Assembly: GCF_002234675.1 (NCBI RefSeq) | Contig: NC_019869.2 | Span: 11,270,015 to 11,334,014 of the forward strand | Length of the DNA stretch: 64,000 nucleotides | DNA from: Oryzias latipes | Lineage: Eukaryota > Chordata > Actinopteri > Beloniformes > Adrianichthyidae | Direction: 5' to 3' | In this document: piece after piece, positions 34,600-46,332 of the stretch | Layout: each line of letters opens with the position of its first letter | Numbering within the stretch: the stretch's first letter is position 1 | Position numbers and translations under genes: made by a program | Notes under the pieces: generated by a model | Database searches by the model: none | Told to the model about the DNA's origin: nothing | What the model saw: only the letters and a program-made list of their open reading frames with translations

Positions 34600-37500
34600 A
34601 AACAATAATTTAACATTTGTTTTATTGCTTTGCAAAGCGTTGACCTAGTGATGATTTGTTGTTTGCACATACGTTTGTAGTAACGCAAAATTTTGTACAT
34701 CTGTGGGGACAAGGCTGTTACTGTACACAGGAGGGCAAATGCCTCCCCATAGATTCGCCCCTGCTCACATGTCAGATGTGCCAAAACTGGGCAGTACATA
34801 ATGAATGAAAGGCTTTACATTCATCAAGCATGTTAACAGAGAGGCACTAATCACCCATGAAAAGCACACTGCTTGAACATGCTATGAATGCAAAAATAAT
34901 TAAAATCCCCCCCTGGTGTTTAGCAAGAATCTCATCTCTTAAGAGTGCAATAAAAGTAATCTATCTATCTATCTATGTGTGATACTAGAGCCATAAATAT
35001 ACGGCATCTCAGAGACTTAATTTAAAATCAATTTGTCGTTTTAAGCTTGCCGCTAAGAGAGCCTGAGATTCTAATCTCCACTGCTCTCTGCCTGAAGGGG
35101 ACGAGCAGACAATCAGTGCATAGTTTCACACCAACGCTAAGACTCCAACATGTGATGCCCTTCAGGGTGTGTACAAACTGAAGGCTTTGAGTTACACAAA
35201 GTTTTAACATCTGTCACTGAAACATGCCTCTCAATTCTTGCAATAAATGGACCGTCAGTCTTGACATCCATACAGGCTGCACACTGCAGTGAAACTGTAT
35301 TTTGATCTAATAAACCTGCCTTCAAGGGAGTTTGAGACAAAAACAAAAAAACACATCAAGCTTTAACCTGACTGAAAGCTGCACACCTGCAACCAGATTG
35401 TGGTACAAACTCCAAAATCATTAATATGATCTGATACTTTCACATGTCAGTATTCATTAAAAAGGGTGAGTTCCCACATTTTGTATCATTTGACACACAA
35501 ATTGTTCACTAATCCTCCCAGATTGTGTTTCCAATAGTTTTCTGTCACAGCACACGTGAGCACCATTGCTCTTGCTCTGAGGAGGACTGACAGGTGGTTT
35601 TCAGCTAAAATGGTGTCAGGTGAGTTCAAACACACCAACAATTGCGCACATCCCCGCAGGCAAAAACCACAACTTCCATCATCTGCAGATTTCAGCTGAC
35701 ATGGAGACGTTTCAGTTGAAGTGCTGAAACCTGTCCGTTGTCCTGAAGCTGTGTGCGTGTTCATATCTGGATGTTAAGGCAGTTATTTTAACTATGAGTC
35801 CCTCTTTGATATGTCAGCCGTTCCCTGAGGGCGTTTCGTCGTGTGCATTTTCAACAGTTTATTTATTCAGGCAACCAGAGGCTCAGGTACTTGATATCAA
35901 AGAGTTTTCTACAACTCTGTTTCCTTGTTGACAAGAACAGCTTGTCGTAAGTTTAGGTTTGGGGATTAAGTTGTAACTTAGCTTTTCAACTTTGAGTGTA
36001 TAATCTTACAAGAAAGGCATGGGTGTGGAAATTGCAACACAAACATTACAGCCTTTATAAAACAACTGAAGCACGTGTCAGGACACCTTATCTCTCTTTG
36101 AATGAAATCTAAATTTAGGTCAATATTATCAATTGATTTATATATTTTCAGAAATATCATTTAAAGTAATATTTTGCACATAAATCAAAATCACAGTCAA
36201 AATCTTTAAGGAAAAACTTTGTTGATCGTCATTGCAGGAGCTGGTATGTTATTCTGGTTTGTCATAAAAGAGATAAAAATGCAGTGTTGGTGTCTGACAG
36301 AAAATTCCATGTAATCCCTTTGATTCTTGTCACTTAGTGAAGGGTTAAACATGTGATGCAAACACAACAGCTGCTAATTTGAGACTGGCTTTACAAAAAG
36401 CAACAACAACAAAAAAAGTACAAGCTATTAGATTTCTTTGTAGTCTAACCAATGAATATAATTTTCACTTGTTCTCTCTGACTTCTGCACATGCTCACAA
36501 GACATTTTCAACTTTCACCTAGTTACTTCTTTGGGTTCCTACTGTGAGTTTTCATTTATTTCTACACAAAATGCACAGCCTTGTACTAATTTTCCCTTGA
36601 GGCTTGTGTGGCCACCTTAAGAGACATCATGAAAATGGGATGTAATATTGTTGTCCATGTGGAAAGTGTATCGTAAAGCATTTGTAAGGATAATGTAAGT
36701 CATACGCACTTATAACATACGGGTGACACATGTTTGTGACATAGATGGTCAGGAAAGCAGTGATCAGCAATTTTTATCACTTTAAAAGTAGTTTTAATGA
36801 GATTGAATTCATCTGACCACATTTCAATTAGTTACTGTGTCTCATTGTTGTGGCATTGTTTTAAGAGAATTCTGTTAAGGAACTTCAAGGTAGTTTTTAG
36901 GATGACGTCACAGCAGCACCAGGTGTGTGCCACGTAATGAGATACAGAAAAGCATGTAAAAAGCTTTTTCCGCAGTGTTAAAATAAACGTTTTAACAAAT
37001 AAACTGTTGGACTCCGTTCTGTTTGATAAAACGACAGTTTAATTAAATCTGTCCATGACTCATCTGTTGCATTATTCCTAATCTGTTTACATCAGGTGAC
37101 GACCGGCTACGGTGGCCGTTTTGGTTCAGTCGTTTCGCTCCAAGGACGATTGTATTCAGACTGAGGAATCTTAGAGTGAACCAACGCTCAGTCTAACTGG
37201 AAACAAGCCCAGACCAGTCCCGCACCAAGGTCAGTTTGGGTGTATTCTGACAAAAAAATTGTACTGGATTATCTGGGGAAACGAACTTTGGTTCACTTTA
37301 AGCTAACCAAATATGTCCAGTCTGAATACACCCTTATGGCGCTTTGGTTAGAGGGCAGTTGTGATGCAGAGAACATTTACCACAGCTATTCTGAGTGTAT
37401 TTTGCTACTCTGCAAAAAATAAAACAAAAAATAGTCCATCACTATCGATCGTTTAGTAAAAACCCCACCCACTGACAGATGAGTCCTGTGGAATTTGGTC

Positions 37501-38980
37501 TCTACTCTTTTTCCATTTTGGCAATTGTCAGTATTCACTAAGCTGTGTTTTTGATGGTTAGGTCCTCTTACTTTTTGCAATCCAATTTGCTTTTGTGTTT
37601 TGTTGAATTTTCTGGCCAGCACAGAGTGAAGAGTCTGTTGTGTAATAAATAACACAGACCAACAGTAACTTTGACAGAACATAGCAGCTCTTCATATTGT
37701 CAGTCTTCATGTCTTTTCTAACTTCAAACTTGAAGAATTCAGTTAGCTGATCCTGACAGTTTTTTCAAAGATTATATAGTGAAGAATGAGACTTATTTAT
37801 TTAGAATATAATCTATGAAGAAGAAAAACAATACATCATTGTGGTGTGTTGTTATGCTTCAGTTCATAATTCTTGTAGATAAAACGGTATCTGTTTAAGA
37901 TAAGATTTCATCTAGCAAACAACAACAAAACTTTGTGTACTCTACTAACAAATGCTTTGTGATGTTTATTGACTAACCTATACTTGTTAAAACCACAATG
38001 TCCTCAATTGAATACTTCTTGAATACTTAAGTGATTTCCTTTAACTTTTTTCTGCTTTACTTTTTGGCTTACCAAGGATTGCGCCATGTGTGAAAGCAAA
38101 CCAACCCAAATAAAGGTGTGAGGACCTATTTACCCCCCCCCCCCACCCCACCCCACACACACACACTTAAACCAGGTCCACAGGACTATCCTGATATGAA
38201 AACAAGCTTGGGTGGACTGTTAGCTTGCTTGACTGCAACAGAATTCAGGTACATTTTCACACTCCGATACAAACAAAGCAAACCATCTGAGGAAATGAAC
38301 TACAGAAACTGCAGCAACGGTAAACTATCATGTGAATAATTAGAAAAAAAATTAGGTGTTTGAAATAACGCAAGTGTGTCCTACTTCCTCAAATTCAACA
38401 CCCTGTAAGGAAATCATGCCAGTAAACTGAAATGCAGTAGCACAATGGTAAAAGTAAAACATGTCTGTTGGCTGCTTTTTTTTATTTATTTTTCTATCGT
38501 TCTCTTATCACCGGTTTGTGTGCAACCTATTATTAAAACTTAAAGCTGCAGGTAATTACATAAATTTGGTGATTAGATTAGCCACATCTTACATTTCTAA
38601 CAAAGGTTAAGTCAGAAGGAAATTTGGAACAGTGGGTTTGCTTTTGTCTATGTACTATTTTCAAGAGCCTCACAACATTGCACATTTCCCATTTTTACCA
38701 TTTTAATCAGTGTAAGACTATTTTAAATGCTTTCTTGTTGCAGTTGCAATACAAGAATGAAATTCGCTGCATTTAAGGGATTTTTAAGAACTGCAGGACT
38801 CTCCATAGAAGCCCATGATTATCTTACCATTGCCCTTTTTGCCCCATGACTAGACTCAACAGGTTTGTCTGGCTCACAATAAACAAGCAGGAATGAAAAC
38901 CCTCCAAGAAAGATTGCAAGCTGGCAATGAAACAAGTAAAAGTGAACAACATTTTTATTCTGTCTTTTTTGTTAAGACTC
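34600..38980. other. Intergenic DNA with minor repeats, no gene seen
   Basis: A short (ATCT)n lies at about 34960-34976. The part 37090-37340 has paired blocks GGGTGTATTCTGAC and GTCTGAATACACCC in opposite orientation with AACGAACTTTGGTTC, suggesting a hAT-type miniature element. A C-run followed by (CA)n lies at 38132-38166. No exon or RNA gene was found. Confidence 0.4.
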
Positions 38981-38984
38981 ATTT

Positions 38985-39235
38985 CCCAGGGAGTGTCATG
39001 AGCTTCATCCAGTGTAGGTTGTTTCGCACTACTGCCTAACTATGTAGCCACGAGGGAGCCCAAGTCTGGATCCCTCTGTGCCAGTCCCCAGCCTGGATAA
39101 AATTCAGGGTTGTGTCAGAAAGGGTAAAATTCTCTGCCAAACCACCTGTGGAAATCAGTGAAAGCTGATTCACTGTGGCAACCGCTGAAGGGATACGCCG
39201 AGAGCGGGAGAAGCACTGGTTGACTGCTCATTGTT
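38985..39235 (+). repeat. Dispersed repeat family B copy
   Basis: It is the partner of 10895-11150, with blocks GAGTGTCATGAGCTTCATCC, CCCAAGTCTGGATCCC, GAAATCAGTGAAAGCTGATT and GCTGAAGGGATACGCCGAGA. Its tail abuts a family D fragment. Confidence 0.6.
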
Positions 39236-39239
39236 TCTT

Positions 39240-39445
39240 CTTTTTTCCCGGAATCCGTTTTTTTAGGAGCTTTTCCTTACCGCGAAGGAGGGTCTAAGGG
39301 CAGGGATGCCCAGTTTAGTAAGTTCAGTTTAGAATTTTCCTATTGAATTCTATGTATTCATGATCCTTTTGATTTTATATTTACTTTGCAATTACCGGCA
39401 CGAAACCCATTGAGACGACTGTGTGTATATATATATATATGTATA
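39240..39445 (+). mobile_element. Dispersed repeat family D, 3' portion
   Basis: Blocks TTCCCGGAATCCGTTTTTTT, TTTTCCTTACCGCGAAGG, GGGATGCCCAGTTTAG and ACCGGCACGAAACCC match the family D 3' half. It ends in a short (TA)n at 39426-39442. Confidence 0.65.
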
Positions 39446-40270
39446 AGAAGAAACTCTGCTGCACAGTCTACAAATGCACAATCCTTCCATATGTGGCACC
39501 ATGTAAGGTGAATTGACTTTCAACTCTCATAATGTACCACCTTTTTGTGTTGTTATTGTATCTGTGACTCTGTCTTTTGTTTTGTCCTGTTTTATGTTTC
39601 CTGCCTAGGGACTATGGATGCAAATTAGCATCATTGCTATAATCCAGCATGTTTATGCCTATCATTCTTTGGTAGATGTTCATTAATGTGCACTGTCCCT
39701 ATTAAATAAAGCTTAAATAAATAAAATTGTACTGCCAAGTTGAATTGTTATAACTCAACAACATACAGAAACAACTTTTCTTACTTTTTGTGGTATCTTC
39801 AGAAGCCATAATTTGCTAAATCATGTAATGTAGTTATTTAGCAGAGAAATTACAATAGAAAAAATACATCCTGCAAACAGTGGAGTTAAAAACAGCACAA
39901 AGAGATCAGCAAACATTGTCCTAAGTTAACCCATGCGGTCTTTGTTGGGGAGTTGTGTTCATATTTTCGAAGTACTACTTTCGATTACATTTTCAGACCG
40001 GAGTTACAATTTTGAAGTGCTGCCAAATGATTTTGTGCAGAGACACAGTGACAGACATAATAATTACACTAGTGTGCCTCTTATATCTCACCGGGTCATT
40101 TTAGAGGCTTGTATGGCAGAAAGCTGGATGTGTGCTCTACTGCTGCTCTTCTTTAGAGTCAAGTTAACTGTGTTAACTGTTCTCTTCTTGTGTCTCAATT
40201 TTTAACTGTAACATCATCATGAAGTCCCCACATAAATTAAATTGAACAAGAATAAAAAATATAATGAATT
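39446..40270. other. Intergenic DNA, no gene seen
   Basis: No recognisable gene. A TTAAATAAAGCTTAAATAAAT stretch near 39700 contains plus-strand AATAAA hexamers but follows no ORF. Confidence 0.5.
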
Positions 40271-40275
40271 TAGTT

Positions 40276-40505
40276 AGGCTGCATGGTGGTGCAGTAGTTT
40301 GTACTCTTGCCTCACAGCAAGAAGTCCCTGGTTCAAGTCCCAGCTGGGACCCTTCAGTATGGTCCAAAAACATGCTTATAGATGAATTGATTACTCTAAA
40401 TTGTACCTATGGGTGCATGATGTGCCCCCCCCCACCCCCCCTTGCCCAACAACAAGACAGGTTCCATGAACACCCTGAGCCCATAAGGGATAAAACTGGT
40501 TAAGA
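40276..40505 (+). mobile_element. tRNA-headed SINE, internally shortened
   Basis: The head GCATGGTGGTGCAGTAGTTTG (A-box-like) and GGTTCAAGTCCC (B box) is followed directly by GGTCCAAAAACATGC and TTGATTACTCTAAATTG. It therefore lacks the middle third present in the 5950-6262 copy. A C-rich run at 40425-40441 lies near the tail. This is the last recognisable transposon before the Hox genes. Confidence 0.7.
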
Positions 40506-40509
40506 AAAC

Positions 40510-41655
40510 AAAGAGATGTTTATTTTTCACATTCAAAAGTGAGAAATTAGTGATTTGCTAAAATCTCAGAAACTGTTTTATGTTTTGGGATATTTATTCA
40601 CTTAATTTTGTTCAGATTGCTTTAAGAACATATTTAGCTATATTTTAGTTTAGAGGGTTTTCTTTTCTACCTTGATTCATGGTTACTCCAGGTTTCCGTT
40701 TTCAATCCTCTCAGACACTATGTGTTCATTTCTCTTCATTGTATTTAAAAGTTTAATTTTCCGTTTGGCTTCCCTTCTTTGTTGAGTTATTTTTCCAGTT
40801 TCTAATTTGTCACTTTTTGTTATTTCCTTGTGCTAAAGTATATTTAATAAGTTACAAGTGTTTTATTTGTATGTTTAGGTCGTCAAAAACCACCGTTACT
40901 GGCAGGAGGAAATGTAAAGATCACTTGTCTTGAGCTGCTGCTGTCAGTTTGAACTTATTTAAAAATCTATCAGTCTTTTTTTATGCCAGAATTTTTTTTT
41001 TTTTTTCAAAAGACAAAACCTCTATTCAGGAGTTTGCATTTTTAGCTAAGTGCACAAACAATATCATAATCATATCACAAGTATAATTTATAAAAATAAC
41101 ATTTTTATGTACATATATGAATATAAACACAGAAGAATTACAACTTTAAACTAAATAAAGTGTTTTAAATAACTGTAGCAAGAAAAATGTACAAATTTAG
41201 TTTTTGAAAAAACTATGTTAAATCACTAATTAAACAGTAACATCAGGTGTATTATTTCAGTTTAGCATCATAGCTTAAACGTTGACATCATAATGAGAAC
41301 CAAAAACATTGTTATTGGATATTGGGGTAGCTGGGAGATCATCTTGAAGAGACCAACAATAAGAACAATCTAAATAGGAGTCCCAGTAAAAGTTAAAGCA
41401 TTTGAAGAATTTTACAATAAATATGCTTTAACATTTTTTGTTTTATTATTTAATAACAGACAATCTTTTTCTACACTTAATTTAAAAATAAATTTTACGA
41501 AACCAAATAAAAGTTTTGTTCCAGAACCACTTTTTTACTTATTATTTTAGAAAATTTGAAACAGTGTTCAGAGATATTCTGTGCTTTATTTCTGATATTT
41601 TTTTTAGAAGTTTTTCTTCTAGTTTATATCACGGATATTATTTTTTTTGTTGTTA
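40510..41655. other. Very AT-rich intergenic DNA, no gene seen
   Basis: Long A/T tracts occur (for example 40991-41006), without coding signal or repeat termini. Confidence 0.5.
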
Positions 41656-41659
41656 ATGT

Positions 41660-42470
41660 TTCTCATCCATGAATTTGTTCTCAGTGGCTCAGCGTTTGAG
41701 CGAGGAAATGTCCTACTGTTCTTCCTGTTGGAAGCACATGTCTGTGTGTGTGTGTGGTTGTGTGTCAGGTGTTGGTACTCACATTAGTCATGTACAAAAC
41801 AAAGCCTTTTGGGGAAGCACTGATGGCCTACACAAAGAGCATCCAGACTCCTCTCAGTGTCACCCGATCTCCTGTGTTTGCACACACATGTGCATGTGTG
41901 GGGAGATAAGTGTGGGCCTGTGTGGTGGGGCGCTGACTTTAGGGGGTGCAGGCGCCTCATTGGCTGCTATCCTGAGGTCAAGCTGAGGTCAAGACATCTG
42001 TGATGGATGGACCTCTGTCTCCACTATGAAGCCCACTTTCAGCCCTCACTTGTGTTGGCCTGAGACATGCTGAGGTGCCGTGGCTGTGCTCTTCTGTTTT
42101 CATAGAACTCAGTTTTACGCCCCGTGTAGCAACGTACCATCAAGCAGAAAGGAGCTCAAAGAAAAACAACTTTTTCAGGTGAGTTTCGACATAAAGATGA
42201 AGAATGTGCACCTTGGCCTCCTTTCCCTTTTTCTGTTCCCCACTTTAGCAATCACGTAGCAGAACAAACCCACTGACCAGTCGACATCATCCCTCTTTTT
42301 CTTGCCCTCCATCTCTTCTTCCATCACGTTGTCAATCTCTCCATCGGCTCCGTCCCTCTATCGGCACATGGAGACGTGCATCTGTCAATGGGTGAATTCA
42401 TTTTGGCTGCCAATCACAACAGGGGAGTGGTCAGTGACTGCAGACGTGCCAATACTTCGACCACTGTGAT
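41660..42470. promoter_or_regulatory. Candidate hoxa1a 3' enhancer region
   Basis: This GC-balanced, transposon-free island lies 3.9-4.7 kb 3' of the hoxa1a stop and is flanked by very AT-rich DNA. It contains the DR5 at 41975-41991, a CCAAT-type TTGGCTG, and CTGTCAAT at 42382-42389 (Meis/Prep-like). In mouse the Hoxa1 retinoic-acid response element lies at a comparable distance downstream; that is established knowledge. The equivalence is inferred from position and motif. Confidence 0.5.
41975..41991 (+). promoter_or_regulatory. DR5 retinoic-acid response element, perfect half-sites
   Basis: AGGTCA (41975-41980), the spacer AGCTG, then AGGTCA (41986-41991). Both half-sites equal the consensus and the spacing is the RAR-RXR DR5. 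The site is created by an 11-bp tandem duplication (CTGAGGTCAAG twice, 41972-41993). It lies 4.3 kb beyond the hoxa1a stop codon on the 3' side. Confidence 0.6.
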
Positions 42471-44888
42471 AAGTGACTTTTGTCTATCTGGATCTGTCTC
42501 TCTGGGTTTCCACCTCTTTTTATACACAAGTTCATTCTAAGACCATACATTGCCCATTTTTTCAATTAAAATTTGAATTGTTTCATCCCCAGCATAATTT
42601 TGTTTTATCGTTCAAATTAAAAAACATGCAAATAAAATGTAATAGCAAAGCATTAATGTTGTTGCTATTTAAATCCAAAGACATTTGAAGTAGCTTACGT
42701 TAAGAATAAAATATCCTATGTTGTAATCTTATGTCTTACAATATAACTCAAGGTGTTACAGTCACAGTTTTAAATCTAAAGACAGAATCCTCTGCTTTTC
42801 AGTTTGCACAGAGAGACACATACCTATAGAGAAGGAGCATGAAATCAAGAAATCCTGATCAAATCAAACAGACGCTGGACAAAAATCGACTGTATGAACG
42901 CGTCTCCCTGTTTGCAGTACCTCACATTGTTAAATCGACAGTTGCATTTCTTAAAAATGTTTTCTGAGCACAACAGTCTTGTTGTGTGTGGAGCTGTGAG
43001 ACGAATACCTTCTCTTTAAGATGCGGGTCTTTGGGTATTCATCCTCCTCGTTTCCTCTTTGTGCGGCACAAATCATTATTCTGAGGCTGCTGGAGGAAAT
43101 AATGATTTTCATTGATTAGACAGAATTTCTTATTTAGAAAAAATTATACTCAGATTTGACAACTTTTTTAATAGTTCAAAATATTATTTTTTACAAAAGA
43201 AATAGCTGTTTCTCTCATTTTTGTGAATTTTTTCATTTAATTTCTAATTTTTTTATTTGTTTGTTCAAAATTGTAAGTACTGTGGTTTAAGCAGTGAGAT
43301 GTCTCTCTCCAAACTGCAGAGGATATTTTTTATTTTACTGGCCACACAGAAGACAATTGAAAGTAAGAAAAAGCAAATACAAAAATGAAAACATCAGTAA
43401 TAACACACCAAAAAACAAGTTATTTAAAAAAATAATTATGAAGATAATAAAAACAGAAACCACCCAAATAATTAGTATAACAACAAAACAGTTTTGATGT
43501 ATTAATGAATGTTTTTCCTTTAATTAAAAATGCTATAATGATAGCTCAGATCATATTAAGTCCATAACTTTGATATATAAAGCAATAATTTGGTGGAACA
43601 TAATATCTTTTTGTGATTTTGTGATATTTATACATTATTTCTTTTATTTCTGTTATTTTAATAGTTTTTGATTCAGTTGAAATTTTGAGCATAAAATGTA
43701 ATTAATTTAATTTGCTCGAGGTGTTACTATTTCCTACAGTTTCAAATTTGGATTTATGAGGTCCATCAATATTCATAGAAACTTTACTTATATGATTACA
43801 TTTAACTAATTCCTATATTTTTCTATGCACTGGTCATGCAGGGATTGAGTTACTTTTAAAGCAATAGAAAATTCTAAATCTGTGCTTTGGCACTTGGCAT
43901 TCCTTGAAGTCAGAAAGATAAGCAGTCATTCTTCTTATGGCACAGCTTTACCATTCTGAGTCTAGCATCTGTCTTCACTCATGGGTTTATCTCAGCATTT
44001 TAATGGGAACCATCCAGACTTTGGAGATCAGAACCTTTACAGTCTACTCTTTCTTTCTTCTATTTGTAACATTTCAGTGCATTTCTGACAGTGTTAGAAA
44101 AAGCTACAGTCTGACTCACTGCACAGTTATTTACTCTCTGTGTTCTGTAAACTGTACTTTTCATTAAGGCTGATGTGACAACAAACTGAAACCATGACCG
44201 AGGGTTGACCCCTGCACTTTCTTTGCATGATGAGCTGAGTTTTACATTTTTAAAAAACGCAGATACATTTGTTTAAAATGTATTTTTTAATTGAATAATT
44301 AACTATAAAGGAGGCTTGTCATTCAATAGGCCTTAAGAGCAAAACAAATAAAATGAGTCACTGGTTAAAGTTTAAAATAAAGAAATTAAGAAAAGAGGAT
44401 GTTGTCTTCATCGGATCGTCTTTTTAATCATAATCTTTTTTTAACCGTAACAATTTTTGTTGGCAGTTTAAAACAAAAATGTTTTTGATTGTTTTGTTTT
44501 TTTCCACACTCATCTGATATAAAACGTTGTTCCCGTAAATTATAATTGTTTATTTTAAGGTTAATATTTTTAAAAAATGTTATTTGTGTCTTTTTCATCC
44601 TTTTCTTCCTGATCATCATTTTTCTTTCCAATGATCTCTCTTGAAAGACTTTATATCTTTTCTAAAACAGTTTTAATCTTTTAAGAGACAACCGATTTGT
44701 TGGCGCCCGCAGCTGAACTGACAGGCGTTTTTTATATTTATTTATTTATTTGCTTTAATAAAAAGAAATAAAAATAGAAATCTTATTTTAAACCTGAGAG
44801 AACAAGCTTTGGCTTCAAATAAGTGATTAGAAATAAACAAAACCAACAATTTCAGATAAATGTTCTGTAACTTACTCTTGTCTTGCAG
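42471..44888. other. Intergenic DNA; plus-strand splice-donor match at 42176-42184
   Basis: No protein gene is seen. TTTTCAGGTGAGTTT (around 42172-42186) is a full-strength donor consensus on the plus strand. The part 42940-43120 is a higher-complexity block with ATTGATTAGACAG (Pbx/Meis-like). The remainder is AT-rich. Confidence 0.4.
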
Positions 44889-44978
44889 CGTGCTGCAGAA
44901 CAGGACTGAGCGACCCGCTCTGCAGCCTCAGTGGGTGTCCGCAGTTCAAATGCTGCAGCTCCTGCAGGTGGATCCAAG
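44889..44978 (+). other. Candidate internal exon, 90 bp, plus strand
   Basis: A pyrimidine-rich stretch ending TCTTGCAG (44881-44888) and a donor AAG|GTGAGG (44979 onward) bound a GC-rich 90-bp segment in AT-rich surroundings. Two of the three forward frames are open throughout; one is VLQNRTERPALQPQ... and the other is Cys-rich. The segment lies antisense to the hoxa1a direction and 1.35 kb beyond its stop. It may be an exon of a non-coding transcript, a coding exon of unknown identity, or a chance combination. Confidence 0.25.
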
Positions 44979-45465
44979 GTGAGGCTGAATGTGGCACATT
45001 AATCAAGGCTCTTTCGTCGTTTCTTTGCCCTTTTATGGTGGGGTGGAATCGCACTCTGCACACCAGGAGTTTAAAAAAAAAGTCATCCGGAAACTCCAAC
45101 CATGTTCCCACAGTGCTACGTTTTTGTTGTTGCTATTTTTTCCACTATTTTGCCGCCCAATATCTGAGGTAAATTGTTTCTTTGGACGTTGTTCTGTGAA
45201 CACTCCGTTTGTGACATCCCGTGCTGAAAGTTATCATAGTTCATCTTGTCGTTTAGGGGAAATCGTGGCACTTTTGTTGAACTTGTGGAGTTGTTGAAGA
45301 CGAGAGTGGTGGGGCTCCCACCCTTGTCAGTGGCATAACCTGGATGTTTCAATCAATAGAGTTTCTTTTTGTCCCCTCAATATAAGCCGAGAGCTCGATA
45401 AGGTTGTCATCACAAATGTCGCTGCTGACACTCGCACTCTCATCTTCCCCGCGGATAAACATGCC

Positions 45466-45471
45466 TTTATT
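45466..45471 (-). other. Candidate hoxa1a polyadenylation signal
   Basis: The minus strand reads AATAAA here, 862 bp beyond the hoxa1a stop. It is the first canonical hexamer I find in that direction; an ATTAAA variant lies closer, at 45673-45678. Either would give a 3' UTR of plausible Hox length. Confidence 0.35.
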
Positions 45472-46332
45472 ATGCCAATACCTTTGACCCTTGGGATGGC
45501 CGCGCGCACAGCCGCATTCATTGTCAGGCTTGATGCGTAAAACCGACACGTAAAGTTTGTGCGTTTTTCTGCAGACATCTTGTGGGTATTGTGCATAAAT
45601 TCTAACCCAACATCCCAATACATGTTCCCCCAAAGACGTGACAAGAAAGAAAACATTCAGAGCGAGACGGACTTTAATGCACACGATTGACCCGTAAACG
45701 TCTCTCTGGACAAAACAGTTTGCATGTGCATCGCGGGATTGAATATATACAAAGCCTGAAACACTAAAGCTTTGAACGGCCTGTTCCGCAACTGATAAAA
45801 CTCAGCGCCACTGCAGTCATGACACGTGAAGGCAGCTTGCAAATCTCACAATACATTCAAACAGTCGACACACAGACACCTGAAACAGATAAATAACAGG
45901 GGAACCATAACAGTTCACTCACTAAACATTCAAAAACGAGGTATTCTCGTTGATTGTGTGTTGCCTTGGTGATGGCACAGTGCGTTCACACGTGTGATCG
46001 GAATGCACAGCTTGGGCACCTTTGAGGTATTCATTTGTCAGCAGATTTTTGATTATAGCAGCAATTGGCAGGTAGAAGTGACACCATCTAACAAAGTTTG
46101 GCAAATTTCGAGCCAAATTTAACGCAATGGGGCTTGTTTGGACAGCAGCGCCTTTGTTTTTACAGATACATAATACAATATATAACAGTTCTTGACTCCA
46201 GAAATCACAATTGTCCAGGATCCCTAGTGTTTTCCAATTTATGGATGTCTACACAACAAAAACTTCAATACAAGTAAACTTAGGTAAATACAGAACGCTG
46301 TGGCCCAGAGAGGAAAGGAGGGCAGTTGGTCC

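Noticed and set aside
34366..34799. Minus-strand frames with poly-Tyr, poly-Ile and poly-Leu
   Set aside because: They are translations of the AAT microsatellite.
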